NCBI RefSeq assembly: GCF_015206895.1
Contig: NZ_JADEXU010000021.1
Location: forward strand, 1-64,000
Reading direction: 5' to 3'
Origin: Nostoc sp. LEGE 12450
Lineage (GTDB): Bacteria > Cyanobacteriota > Cyanobacteriia > Cyanobacteriales > Nostocaceae
Length of the DNA: 64,000 nucleotides
Positions within the stretch are counted from its first letter, which is position 1; the number at the start of each line of letters is the position of its first letter. The translations under genes and the position numbers were made by a program. Of the stretch, positions 19,992 through 29,701 are shown piece after piece. The notes beneath the pieces are model-generated. The model made no database searches and was not told where the DNA came from. It was given only the letters and a program-made list of their open reading frames with translations.

Positions 19992-20246
19992 TGCAAGAAT
20001 CAACTACCCACCTCTAAACGTAAATCTTTTCGTTTCAATAAGATATTAGTAGCGATCGCAGGTGCTACTGTCTTGCCAAGTACTATCCTTGGTGCTAGTG
20101 TTACCACTGTTACTACTTTTATTCCCAAAAATGTTTCCAAGAGCAATCAAATTGATGATACCGCATTCAATGCAGATGTCTGCGTGCAGTATGACACAAG
20201 TACAATTGTCACAAATACCTGCGTCATCGTCATCCTAAATCCCTAA
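19992..20246 (+). pseudogene. Small secreted-type frame without an in-frame start codon
   Basis: An open frame of about 84 codons encodes a basic stretch (TSKRKSFRFNK), a hydrophobic signal-like segment (ILVAIAGATVLPSTILGAS) and a short mature region with two cysteines (ADVCVQYD and NTCVIVI). The only nearby ATG (19991) is one base out of frame, and TGA precedes the frame. It is either a small exported protein broken by a one-base frameshift, or a sequencing error. No function is known. Confidence 0.35.
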
Positions 20247-20873
20247 TTATAAGTATTGAACCTGACTTCTAAAGGAAGCTGTTCTTGAGCAGGAGAAGTG
20301 CATTCGTTTATATTTCAAAATCGGCTGCTATGTACTCGACTGGAGATGGTTTTTTTATCTAATAAAAAATAAAAGTAAAAAAGGGATATTTTATATTTAA
20401 TTAATTTCACTTAATTGGAATTACATAGATGTAAATCCGGACTATGAGAATTTTAAAATCTTTGTAATTTAATAATTCAGAATTGTGTTGGTATTTACTG
20501 TTAATGATTTATCTTCTGGGGATGAAATCGCTGCTTGGTCTAGGTTTCATTTTTCCGTTAACTCCATTGGATAATTTAAGTAGACATAATTGTGTTTGAA
20601 AATATGCAATTTTTCAGAATAAAATAGTGGGATTATTTCAAAGGATATAGTGATAATACTTTAGGGTAATTGATTTGTGACTGGTGATAATGTTAGTATT
20701 ATGGGGTGGGTTGATTTTGGGTTTATTATCTCCAACAATTAACTTGTAATGTATCATAGACCAGAATTCATCAGTATTGCCAATTAATTGATTAGCAGTG
20801 TGAAATGGTTGTGGGTCTGAATATCTAGACTTGATACCACTAAATTGATGAGGTTACAGAGGAGCAAATAACC
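20247..20873. other. Intergenic region upstream of the sigma factor gene
   Basis: AT-rich 627-bp stretch with no frame I can support. It presumably contains the sigma factor promoter. No regulator site was recognised. Confidence 0.3.
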
Positions 20874-21893
20874 ATGAGCAACTTAACATCTCCACCTACC
20901 GAAGTTCAAAAAACGAAGAAAAAAAGTTTAGCCGCAGATAAAAAACCTCGAGCTACAGATGATATTGTGCGTAGTTATCTGCAAGAGATCGGGCGTGTAG
21001 ATTTGTTGACTCGCGAACAAGAGGTTATTTTTGCCCAACAAGTGCAGCTAATGATGAATTTACTAGCTGCTAAAGAAGAATTAGCTGTGAAATTAGACCA
21101 TGAACCCACACTGCAAGAATGGGCAGATCGAGTGGAGTTAGGTGCTGAGGTGCTAGAGCTACAGTTAAGTCAGGGCCACCAAGCCAAGCAGAAAATGATT
21201 CAGGCTAATCTCCGGTTAGTGGTAGCAGTGGCTAAGAAATACCAGCACCGCAATCTGGAATTTATGGATCTAATTCAAGAAGGTACTTTGGGTTTAGAGC
21301 GAGGGGTGGATAAATTTGATCCTGCTCTTGGCTATAAGTTTTCTACCTACGCTTACTGGTGGATTCGTCAAGGAATTACGCGAGCGATCGCTCAACAAGG
21401 ACGGACAATTCGCTTACCGATTCATGTCTTTGAGAAACTGAACAAAATTAAACGGGTACAGCGAGAATTATCTCAACAGCTAGGTCGCGTTCCCACTACT
21501 GCTGAAATTGCTAATGCGTTATCTTTGACACCTAGCCAAGTTAGAGAGTGTTTATACTTAGCTCGTCAACCTTTCTCGCTAGAGGCGCGAGTTGGTGAAC
21601 AACAAGATACAGAATTGCAGGATATCTTAGAGGACGACGGCCCTTCTCCTGAAGACTATGCAGTTGAAGAATCTCTCCACCAAGACTTACAAGACTTGTT
21701 GGCAAAGTTGTCTCCGCAACAGCGAGAAATATTAACCCTACGATTTGGTCTGACTGATGGCTATGAACTTTCTTTAGCACAGATTGGCGATCGCATGGGT
21801 ATTAGTCGAGAACGGGTACGTCAGATTGAGCAAAAAGCTCTCAGTCTCCTCCGACGGCAAAAGGAACAAGTACGTAGTTATTTAGCTAGCTGA
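20874..21893 (+). CDS. RNA polymerase sigma factor, sigma-70 group 2
   Basis: 339 aa sigma-70 family protein, of the length and layout of the non-essential group 2 sigma factors of cyanobacteria, which redirect RNA polymerase under stress, nitrogen or carbon change. Region 1.2 is DDIVRSYLQEIGRVDLLTRE. Region 2 contains NLRLVVAVAKKYQHRNLEF, FSTYAYWWIRQGITRAIAQQ. Region 3 follows, and region 4 ends with ISRERVRQIEQKALSLLRR, the -35 binding helix. There is no long region 1.1, which excludes the primary sigma factor. The ATG is preceded by GAGGTTACAGAGGAG, a strong ribosome-binding site. Which of SigB to SigE it matches cannot be decided by eye. Confidence 0.93.
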   Translation: MSNLTSPPTEVQKTKKKSLAADKKPRATDDIVRSYLQEIGRVDLLTREQEVIFAQQVQLMMNLLAAKEELAVKLDHEPTLQEWADRVELGAEVLELQLSQGHQAKQKMIQANLRLVVAVAKKYQHRNLEFMDLIQEGTLGLERGVDKFDPALGYKFSTYAYWWIRQGITRAIAQQGRTIRLPIHVFEKLNKIKRVQRELSQQLGRVPTTAEIANALSLTPSQVRECLYLARQPFSLEARVGEQQDTELQDILEDDGPSPEDYAVEESLHQDLQDLLAKLSPQQREILTLRFGLTDGYELSLAQIGDRMGISRERVRQIEQKALSLLRRQKEQVRSYLAS

Positions 21894-21977
21894 GGTTATT
21901 TTTCCACAATTTAGATCAATAAAATTTGGTCATTTTGGGGGAAAATAAACCTAAGAAATCTCTATCAAAGATTTGAT

Positions 21978-22475
21978 ATGGGCACATCAAAAACAGTGCA
22001 AGAATTGCAAGCCCAATGGGTGAGTTCTGAAAACTTTCGGCGTTATGGACAAGTAATTTTTGCTAGTCTTGATGGCAAAAGTTACGATGTGGAAGATGCC
22101 CAGTTAAACCTGCAAAATGGGATTCCACGATTTTATATCATGCGGTTGGAGGAGAGAGGACGAAAGTTTCACAAAATTACTCGCCATGTACAATGCACTC
22201 AATGTCTGGGTTCTTTGGAAGGGAAGGATTGGTTAATTGCTGTTTGTCCTCCTCATAATGATCTGAATGAACCAGTATTAGAAGAGATTGCTGCTTTCCG
22301 CATTCCGGGGAATTGTTTTATCAAGCTACATGAGGGTACTTGGCACGCTGGCCCCCATTTTGACCATGAAGCTGTGGATTTTTATAATTTGGAATTAGCT
22401 GATACAAATGTGGTGGATCATTTCACTCATGATTTTTTTAAGAGTCATCAATTAGAGTTTGAGATGGTTTCATAA
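21978..22475 (+). CDS. Ureidoglycolate lyase/hydrolase (AllA)-family cupin protein
   Basis: 165 aa protein related to the ureidoglycolate lyase family, small cupin-fold enzymes of purine-ureide breakdown. Features matching this fold are FRRYGQVI near the start, the PRFYIMRLEERGRKFHKITRH segment and the metal-site-like KLHEGTWHAGPHFDH (about residues 114-128), which carries several histidines and a Glu. No other ureide pathway genes are near. Cyanobacterial homologues are only annotated by similarity, so substrate assignment is weak. It follows the sigma gene by 84 bp on the same strand and may share its transcript. Confidence 0.7.
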   Translation: MGTSKTVQELQAQWVSSENFRRYGQVIFASLDGKSYDVEDAQLNLQNGIPRFYIMRLEERGRKFHKITRHVQCTQCLGSLEGKDWLIAVCPPHNDLNEPVLEEIAAFRIPGNCFIKLHEGTWHAGPHFDHEAVDFYNLELADTNVVDHFTHDFFKSHQLEFEMVS

Positions 22476-22608
22476 ATGTGGTTCTCCTAAACTTGCGATC
22501 GCTTCTTGTTTCACTTTTCGAATATTCGGCAATAAATCTAGAAAATCGTTGCCGTGCATCCTCTATTCGCCAACTTTATCCTCAAAGGAGTTAGTGATTT
22601 GGGCTTTT

Positions 22609-25425
22609 TCAAAGCCAATTACCGATCGCAATCATTGGTGCCCAATACGCAGGATTGTCATAGCTGGGATTCATACCCTCAGATGATAATTTCTTAGCAT
22701 GAATCATTCTAATTTGAGCTTGTTGCAATGCTTCTGCAATACTCATGCCAGCGTTGCGATAGTTGCTGTAAAATGTTTTGACTAGTTCGGATGTTGATTG
22801 ATCGCTGACACTCCACAAAGATGCGATCGCACTTTTAACCCCAACTTGCAATGCAACTCCAGCTAATCCTAGTGTGGCCCGGTCGTCGCCAACTGCGGTT
22901 TCACATGCAGTCAATGTGAGTAATTCGACGCTATCCGATTTGCTGGTAAGGTTTCGCAGTGAGTTTTCTAATTGACTGATGGTAAGTTTTTGGTTTTTGC
23001 CTGTGACAATGAAGGTGTCTTCAGGAATGATCCCAAATTGGGCGTGACTAGCTATGTGGACAATAGGATATGTGCTTTTGTCAAGTGTTTTCTCAAAATT
23101 TTCAGGGGAAAAGTTTTCATCAATGAGGTCGGTATGATTAGGAAATATACTTTTAACTGCGCTAACTTCATTGGGAACAGCAAGAAGTTGATCAAAAATC
23201 TTCCCGTCAATTGTGGCTTTTTCAGTTAAACCCAAAATTAATGCTTTTTGTGTACTGCGATCGCGGACTTTGGGTGTGGTAAGTCGTAAACTAGGCGTTG
23301 TGGCAATTGCATAAGTTTCGACTAAATATTTCTGTTGTTGGCTGTCGTAAAGTGCTGCCATTGGAACGCTACGCAAAAATCCATCCTGAATAAACACCAA
23401 GGTTTTGACTTTCTCTGGCTTGATATCCTCAGTAAAGGGGCGAATTATCCAATCATAAAGCTGTGCCGCCGTTGTTGTATCGTAGTTAAATTCTTCTTGT
23501 CCTTTAACTAATCCTGTGCGAAACTCGGTAATTTTTTGCTGTAGGATGTTGCTGCTAACTATTTTACTTATACCTTCTTGATTGGGGTCTTCAATCCACT
23601 TAAATTTAGTGGACTGATTGGGTAATTGCAATAACATCCCAGTTTTGCCATCTAAAATTATGGAACTCAAAAACCCAGTATTCTTAAAGGCTACACTATT
23701 ATCCTTGAGGAGTTCTCCCACCTGTTTGGGATTCAAGGAACTTAAAATGCAATCATTACCAAAATAATTCTGTAATTCTGCTAGTTTCAAAGCATCTATG
23801 GTTTTAACTACTTCTGATAATTCCTTGGCGCGTCGTTCATCGGCGATTGCACCAACTCCTAGCAAATCGAGCCGCGACTGTGCCAAGGTACGGTACAATG
23901 GTCGCACAACATCGCGGAAGTCAAACTGTACATCTCGTTCGGCGGTTAAAATATCGCTGCGGATATCTTCGAGAGTATCAAATGCTCGTTGATAGGATGC
24001 GATCGCTTCTTCTTTTCGATTCTGTCGATCTAAAATTCGTCCCGCTTGCCACTCCCACAAATACAAGCTATCTTTGGCACTCAACTTATTATCTGCTGCT
24101 ACTATTGCAGTTTGAGTATATTTTAATGCTTCTGTTTCTTTCTTTGATTGGCACTCCCAGAAATGACCCAAAGCGCCGTTAGAATAAGAAAGTAGACGAT
24201 TATCTTGTAAATTTTGACTTGCTAATACTGACTTTTGTAGCAAGCTTAATACATCTGCATTGGGTAAAATAAATTTATTTGGACAGTAAGTAAAAGGTGA
24301 AGTTCCTTTAGCATCTGATTGCAAGTATGCTAAATCAATTGCCCCGTAGACTTTTGTCGCTGAATCGGGTAAGAGTTCAAGAACCTTCAAAGCATCGTTA
24401 ACGCTTTGATTAAATTCCTGATCGTTAATAACTTTGTTCTTATTTGTCTGGGAACCCAACTGAATTAAATTTAACAATCCTCGCATCTCTGCTAAAGTTT
24501 GTTTTTGGTCGCTAGCGAGTTTTGCACTTTTCTGAAAATATTGATGAGCTTGCTTATAGTCTTCTATAGACTTTTGAGTAAATTCATTTTCTTTACTATA
24601 AATACCAGCTTTATTTGCCGAATCTGCTTGTAACTCTCGCAATTGAGCGCGACTTTTGTAAGCATTACCCAAACTATTTAACACCAAAAAGTCATAAGCT
24701 GGATAAACTTGTTGTGCTACGTGCAAATATTTAATTGCTTGGTCATAATTGCCGATTAAGCGATATGCTTCACCGAGAATCCCCAATGCTCCAACTTGAC
24801 CGCTTTTGTCATTGTATTTGGTGGCGATTTGTGTCGCACTGTCTGGAGTGCATTCTATTTTTTGACTTTTATCGGCTAGTTGACCACATAAAAGTGCGAT
24901 CGCTTTGCGGGGTTGTCCCAAATTGCTGTAAACTTGGGCTAGTTCTGACTTCATACGTCCCACTTGCTGGATATTTGCTACAGCACCATAGTCACGAATT
25001 GCTGCTGATAAGGATGCGATCGCTGCTTTATTTTCTCCTATTTGTTGGTAAGCACGCGCCAAATTTTCATTTACAACCGCCGTAGCTGAAGGATTATTTT
25101 TATACTGATTTAATGCATCTTCCCAGTGTTTTACCGCATTGTGAAAATTTCCGGCATCATAGTCTTTAATTCCTTGTTCAACTAATGCGGTCACATTTGG
25201 AGTTTGTGCAGATATGACTTGTCCAAATAAAAGATATGTTAGTAAAGTTGTTAAAAATAATACTTGAATAAATCTATGATGCCGATTTGGTTTTTGGTGT
25301 CGCTGAGTAGAGAAATAAATTAGCCTCTTGCAGAGGTTTCCAACCTTCAGCAACATCTGCATCCACCAACGCGCAGAGAATAATATTTTAAGATATTTAC
25401 TTTTAGCTTTCATATTTTTCCACAT
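22609..25425 (-). CDS. TPR-CHAT protein (caspase-like protease family)
   Basis: 938 aa protein. After a hydrophobic segment (about 47-75) that may be a signal anchor, there are TPR repeats over about 80-520. The C-terminus (about 640-935) is a CHAT domain, a clan CD caspase-related peptidase. The predicted catalytic pair is H794 in HIASHAQFG and C841 in TLTACETAVGDD. TPR-CHAT proteins are abundant in filamentous cyanobacteria and are often found with two-partner-secretion genes; a relic of such an exoprotein lies just upstream (25701-25783). The start is the ATG at 25425 or 25413. Substrates are unknown. Confidence 0.9.
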   Translation of the reverse strand: MWKNMKAKSKYLKILFSARWWMQMLLKVGNLCKRLIYFSTQRHQKPNRHHRFIQVLFLTTLLTYLLFGQVISAQTPNVTALVEQGIKDYDAGNFHNAVKHWEDALNQYKNNPSATAVVNENLARAYQQIGENKAAIASLSAAIRDYGAVANIQQVGRMKSELAQVYSNLGQPRKAIALLCGQLADKSQKIECTPDSATQIATKYNDKSGQVGALGILGEAYRLIGNYDQAIKYLHVAQQVYPAYDFLVLNSLGNAYKSRAQLRELQADSANKAGIYSKENEFTQKSIEDYKQAHQYFQKSAKLASDQKQTLAEMRGLLNLIQLGSQTNKNKVINDQEFNQSVNDALKVLELLPDSATKVYGAIDLAYLQSDAKGTSPFTYCPNKFILPNADVLSLLQKSVLASQNLQDNRLLSYSNGALGHFWECQSKKETEALKYTQTAIVAADNKLSAKDSLYLWEWQAGRILDRQNRKEEAIASYQRAFDTLEDIRSDILTAERDVQFDFRDVVRPLYRTLAQSRLDLLGVGAIADERRAKELSEVVKTIDALKLAELQNYFGNDCILSSLNPKQVGELLKDNSVAFKNTGFLSSIILDGKTGMLLQLPNQSTKFKWIEDPNQEGISKIVSSNILQQKITEFRTGLVKGQEEFNYDTTTAAQLYDWIIRPFTEDIKPEKVKTLVFIQDGFLRSVPMAALYDSQQQKYLVETYAIATTPSLRLTTPKVRDRSTQKALILGLTEKATIDGKIFDQLLAVPNEVSAVKSIFPNHTDLIDENFSPENFEKTLDKSTYPIVHIASHAQFGIIPEDTFIVTGKNQKLTISQLENSLRNLTSKSDSVELLTLTACETAVGDDRATLGLAGVALQVGVKSAIASLWSVSDQSTSELVKTFYSNYRNAGMSIAEALQQAQIRMIHAKKLSSEGMNPSYDNPAYWAPMIAIGNWL

Positions 25426-25924
25426 ATTTTCCAGATAGATAAAATGTTTATTTAGCTTTTATTGTTTAAATTACCAGAAATTAGCAGAAAAAACTGAATT
25501 TTTTAAAAGTGTGCAGTTTTCTGCAATTTATCTGAAACAGCAAGAAGATTCAGACTGTGTTAGTCACGGTAAGTTAAGGCTAAAAATAAACCTGTAGTAG
25601 GGATAAACCCAATATTATCAAGGCTTTTACAGGTTTTACTATTGCTCAAGCTAACCTAATATTCTTATTAAATCAATATTCAAACTTAATTTAATTCAAT
25701 AGAAAAAAGGTGATTCGATTATTGAACCACAAGGATTGTATCGATTACCCAATGGACAATTAATTTGAAGCCGAAGTTGTTGAAATGGAACTGAAAAATC
25801 GGGCTTTTCCAGGGCTTACGCAAACAATAGCCAAAAAGCAGGTGTAATTATTATGCAAGCTATTTTTTAGAGTGTAGAAGAAGTCGCCCAAAAAGCCAAA
25901 CAATTTTATTTTCTTTAATAACCT
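25426..25924. other. Intergenic region with exoprotein relic
   Basis: 500-bp gap upstream of the TPR-CHAT gene and downstream of the GGDEF/EAL gene. Apart from the relic at 25701-25783 it holds short broken frames (for example near 25786-25850) but no gene I can support. Confidence 0.35.
25701..25783 (+). pseudogene. Relic of the C-terminus of a TpsA/FHA-like exoprotein
   Basis: A short frame reads KKGDSIIEPQGLYRLPNGQL, then an in-frame stop and SRSC before a final stop. It matches closely the end of the relic at 37980-38267 (KKGDPIIEPQGLYRLNNGQL). This sequence is the conserved tail of cyanobacterial filamentous-haemagglutinin-like, two-partner-secreted proteins. Only about 28 codons remain, so the gene is dead. 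Confidence 0.6.
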
Positions 25925-27919
25925 TTACCAGTGAGGATTTGCCATTATTAATGCCTCTGCTGATGAACTATTTAATGGAACTGAGAAAAAATGTCCTTGA
26001 CCATATTCACATTTTAACTTTCTTAGAAATGCTAGTTGCTCTTTTGTCTCTACTCCTTCGGCTAGAACATCCACGCCCAACTTGTGCGCTAACGTGACAA
26101 TTATTTCAATAATTTCTATATTCTTTTTATTTGCGCTCATCAAGCTGATGAAAGAACGATCAATCTTCAACACACTAATTGGAAAGTTATAAAGATGACT
26201 TAATGAGGAGTACCCTGTACCAAAGTCATCAATTGATAACTTAATACCCATCTCTCGAAGTTGCAAAAATGTAGCAGTTACCTTGTCGTCATTCGCCACA
26301 ATTACGTTTTCAGTAATTTCTAGTGTTAGCGTGTCAGCATCAAGACCAGTTGAGTGTAAAATTTGCCCAATCTGCTCAATCAAATCTGGCTGGGAAAATT
26401 GCTTGAGTGAGAGATTGACACTTATTTTTTCTAGCAAGTTGGAATCATGGCACATCCGCCAAGCTTGCATTTGGCGGCAGGCTTCATGCAACACCCATTT
26501 CCCAATGTAGAAAATTAGTCCAGTTTCTTCTGCCAGGGAAATAAAATCTGCTGGATTAAGCAAACCACGCTCTGGATGCTGCCAGCGCAACAGAGCCTCA
26601 AAACCCAAAATAGAGCCATTGGTGAGCGAAACAATCGGTTGATAATAAACTCGAAACTCTAGGCGTTCTATTGCTCGGCGTAAATCAGTTTCTAACTGCA
26701 ATTTCGCCAGAGCATTAGCATACATATCTGAGTTGAATAGTTTATAACGCGCTCTACCTTGCATTTTAGCTTGGTACATTGCTGTATCTGCATCCCTCAA
26801 TACTTCTTCTGGATGTTTATAATCTAGTGTCGAACTCAAGGCAATACCAATACTTGCTGTTATGAACACTTCTTGTCCTTCAAGCTCAAAGGGTAATGCC
26901 AGTTCTTGTTGAATCCGTTCAGCTACTATTATGACATCTGACACATCTTGGATTCCCTCAAGCAGAATTGTAAATTCGTCTCCTCCAAGGCGTGCAGCTG
27001 TATCTATAGAACGTACACATACTTGTAGCCTATTTGCAGTAGCAAGCAGTAATTGATCTCCATTTAGGTGTCCAAGACTGTCATTGATCACCTTAAATCG
27101 ATCTAGGTCGATAAATAGCACAGCAAATAAATAATTTGAATGCCGTTTTGAATAATTTATTGCATGGCTTAGGCGGTTCATAAATGCAGCGCGGTTTGCC
27201 AGACCTGTCAGTATATCGTGAAACGCAAGGTGCAGCAGTTGTGACTCGGCTCGTTTCCGCTCTGTAATTTCAGTTAGCAATTTCTGATTTGCTTTTACCA
27301 GTTCCGCTGTCCGTTCTGCTACTCGTATTTCTAACTCATCGTAAGCTTGATGCAACATTTCTTCAGTTTTTTTGCGTTCACTGATGTTGCACAACAGCCA
27401 ACGCCAGCCAACCTGCTTTCCTTGGAATTTGTACACCGGAGATGCTTTAATCATCGCTGGGAAAGGCTTTCCACCCCGTGGTTGTAGGTTAAGTTCCCAA
27501 TTCAGTAGCTCTTGAAAATTGTTCATCTGAGAGCAAAAGAACTGACGGTCTTGTTGAGCAATAAATAGAATTAATGGTTTACCTACTAGATACTTTTGCT
27601 TGACACCCAGTAAGGTTGCTGCTGCATGGTTAGCCTCTTGGATTGTACCTACAATATTAGTTACCAAGTAACCATCTGGGGCGAACTCAAACAAATCTTG
27701 GTAACGCTGGCGCTCTTTCTCTACTTCCGCTCGTGTTACCTTTAATTCTTCTGAGGCTGTCAATAATTCTTCTATTGCGGTGTTAAGTTCCTCGAAAGCC
27801 TCTGTTATGATCTCCTGTTCTGAGTTTGGCTTAGTTGTATTGCATTGCAATAGTTTCTGTATCTGTGAATACAATTTTTCTATCTGTTGGCTAAATACAT
27901 CCACGTTCATATTGCTCAT
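25925..27919 (-). CDS. PAS-GGDEF-EAL cyclic-di-GMP enzyme
   Basis: 664 aa cytoplasmic signalling protein that could both make and break cyclic di-GMP. Order: N-terminal coiled coil (about 10-70), a PAS domain (about 70-190), a second coiled coil, a GGDEF domain (about 225-395) with intact GGDEF in ARLGGDEFTILLEG, and an EAL domain (about 410-655) with intact EALLR in GFEALLRWQHPE and DDFGTGYSSLSHL. No membrane segments or GGDEF inhibitory-site motif are obvious. Both catalytic signatures look intact; which activity dominates cannot be told. The start is the ATG at 27919, with a second at 27910. Confidence 0.94.
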   Translation of the reverse strand: MSNMNVDVFSQQIEKLYSQIQKLLQCNTTKPNSEQEIITEAFEELNTAIEELLTASEELKVTRAEVEKERQRYQDLFEFAPDGYLVTNIVGTIQEANHAAATLLGVKQKYLVGKPLILFIAQQDRQFFCSQMNNFQELLNWELNLQPRGGKPFPAMIKASPVYKFQGKQVGWRWLLCNISERKKTEEMLHQAYDELEIRVAERTAELVKANQKLLTEITERKRAESQLLHLAFHDILTGLANRAAFMNRLSHAINYSKRHSNYLFAVLFIDLDRFKVINDSLGHLNGDQLLLATANRLQVCVRSIDTAARLGGDEFTILLEGIQDVSDVIIVAERIQQELALPFELEGQEVFITASIGIALSSTLDYKHPEEVLRDADTAMYQAKMQGRARYKLFNSDMYANALAKLQLETDLRRAIERLEFRVYYQPIVSLTNGSILGFEALLRWQHPERGLLNPADFISLAEETGLIFYIGKWVLHEACRQMQAWRMCHDSNLLEKISVNLSLKQFSQPDLIEQIGQILHSTGLDADTLTLEITENVIVANDDKVTATFLQLREMGIKLSIDDFGTGYSSLSHLYNFPISVLKIDRSFISLMSANKKNIEIIEIIVTLAHKLGVDVLAEGVETKEQLAFLRKLKCEYGQGHFFSVPLNSSSAEALIMANPHW

Positions 27920-28563
27920 TAGAGGATGTTTTAAAAAGGTCTTTTGCTGCCACAGTTAGCACAGAAAGGCATCTCAGTTCTAGGTAAAATCTTGATTTTT
28001 TGTTGCAGTCAAGCCAAATCAGAACTACAAAATTATATTTTTTGAACCTTTTTAAACATGTTTTTAAATACAATTTATTACAGGTAATAGTTTATCCATA
28101 ATAGCATATTTGCTTTCCGTATTTTTTAATATACTTCTTAAGATAGATTCAGTAGTTCGATAACTTAGTAAATTTCTAGGGTTCAACCAATGCTATTGGG
28201 CTGAGAGGAGCATTTTTTTCTCAGTGAAACATCCCATCCGCAATACCTTGATTTTGTGATGTTTTCCGGCGCTGTAATCAATTACGGGTTAGTAGCTCAA
28301 GTGGGTTGAAACGCACAGAAATGAAAGAAATTAAGATGGATTAGATATGGAGTTTAGACTCCCTCTAAATTTGCCAACAATCTCATATTATATTGATGAT
28401 TTTTGCGAAGCTAGGTACAAATCAATGAGCCTTCTTTCTCGTTGTCTGTTAAGCCAAGTAAATATGGCTACACCACGCTGCACGAATAGAAATTAAAGCG
28501 GGTTTCTTATGAGATGTTGATATGGAAAGAATTGCAGTTATCCTGGCAAACTCCCTAGTATTT
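27920..28563. other. Intergenic region, no clear gene
   Basis: 640-bp AT-rich gap. A frame at about 27891-28073 on the minus strand overlaps the GGDEF/EAL start and has no family look. A short minus-strand frame around 28385-28480 contains WLNRQRERRLIDLYL and ends soon after; it may be a gene remnant, but I cannot name it. Confidence 0.3.
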
Positions 28564-29553
28564 TTACAGCCGATCAATTATCTTGGCATTTTCTGGTAAT
28601 TTGGAGTCTTGTTGCCCAGCAGTACGTGCCCTCGCTGTGAGCAAACCAATGGGAGTATTTAATAAATCTACAAGGGTGGCTTGACTCGCAATGCCTGCGG
28701 CGGGCTGCGCTAACGCCTTTTTAATATCTCGTGGTACTTCCTTCAATAACCAACGTGCCAAACGATAGCCACATTCTTTAAGTGTAATTTCTCGCATCAA
28801 ATCTACACCGTGTAGTTCGTGCAGATAGCGATTTGAGCGTCCATAGCGCCGCCATTGGCTTTGCAGTTCCTTAAGTGTGGCACGGTGGCGGTGCTGAACG
28901 ATCGCATTTGGGGCAAATTCCAAACGCCCGATGTTTTCCCCCAAAATCCGCCAGCAAATATCGGCATCGCCACCAGTGGTAAGATAAGGACGAAATAAAC
29001 CCGCTTTTTCTAAGGCAATGCGTCGAATCGCCAAATTAGCGGTTTGTCCATAAGGACGAAAGGCATGGTTAAGGGTATGCTTTTGTGACAAAGTTTCTTC
29101 ACGGTCTGCGTGTTGTTCTAGTAGAGTTTTACCTGGTAGCGGCAAAATTTCACCAGCGACAATTACCACTTCTTTGTTGATAAAAGGCTGAATTAATGCG
29201 TCTAACCATTGAGGTTGTGGGCGACAATCTGCATCGGTAAAAACTATAATTTCGCTCACAGCAGCGCGAATCCCAGTATTACGAGCAGAGTATGAGCTTT
29301 GAATTTGGTTTTCGCTCAAGGGACGAATTGTAATTGGGCAGTTTTCGGCAGATGTTTTGAGGATGGTGAGAGTGCGATCGCTACTGTTATTGTCTACCAA
29401 TAAGTACTCTACCCGGTCTTTTGGGTAAGTTTGAGATAACAGACAATTGATTAACTCTGGTAAATCCGCCTCACCGTTATAAATAGGAACAACCACCGAC
29501 ACCATTGGTAAAGGGCTGGTGGCGGTGGTTGCATCAACTGGCTGATGATTCAT
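28564..29553 (-). CDS. GT2 family glycosyltransferase
   Basis: 329 aa family 2 glycosyltransferase. It opens with PMVSVVVPIYNGEADLPELI, has EYLLVDNNSSDRTL, and the metal-binding EIIVFTDADCRPQPQWLDAL. A later GGDADICWRIL matches the acceptor-side ED/D motif. There are no long C-terminal membrane helices, so it is not a synthase of the cellulose type. It lies away from the exopolysaccharide block, 148 bp downstream of the Ctp protease gene on the same strand. The substrate is unknown; a role in cell-envelope glycosylation is only inferred. Confidence 0.88.
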   Translation of the reverse strand: MNHQPVDATTATSPLPMVSVVVPIYNGEADLPELINCLLSQTYPKDRVEYLLVDNNSSDRTLTILKTSAENCPITIRPLSENQIQSSYSARNTGIRAAVSEIIVFTDADCRPQPQWLDALIQPFINKEVVIVAGEILPLPGKTLLEQHADREETLSQKHTLNHAFRPYGQTANLAIRRIALEKAGLFRPYLTTGGDADICWRILGENIGRLEFAPNAIVQHRHRATLKELQSQWRRYGRSNRYLHELHGVDLMREITLKECGYRLARWLLKEVPRDIKKALAQPAAGIASQATLVDLLNTPIGLLTARARTAGQQDSKLPENAKIIDRL

Positions 29554-29701
29554 AAATCTGAGATTTGAGAGATGGGATTACTAACTAGTATTCCCAAACC
29601 GAAATCCTAGAACGGTATATTAAGCAGTTTTCGTAACTCCAAAAATCTGGATTTGGGAATACTACTATATAAACACCTATGAAGAAATCATTTGCATCAA
29701 T

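Noticed and set aside
22470-22559. 29-codon minus-strand frame between the cupin and TPR-CHAT genes
   Set aside because: It is very short, overlaps the end of the cupin gene and has no convincing ribosome-binding site.
27891-28073. 60-codon frame overlapping the GGDEF/EAL start
   Set aside because: It overlaps a certain gene in another frame and shows no recognisable features.
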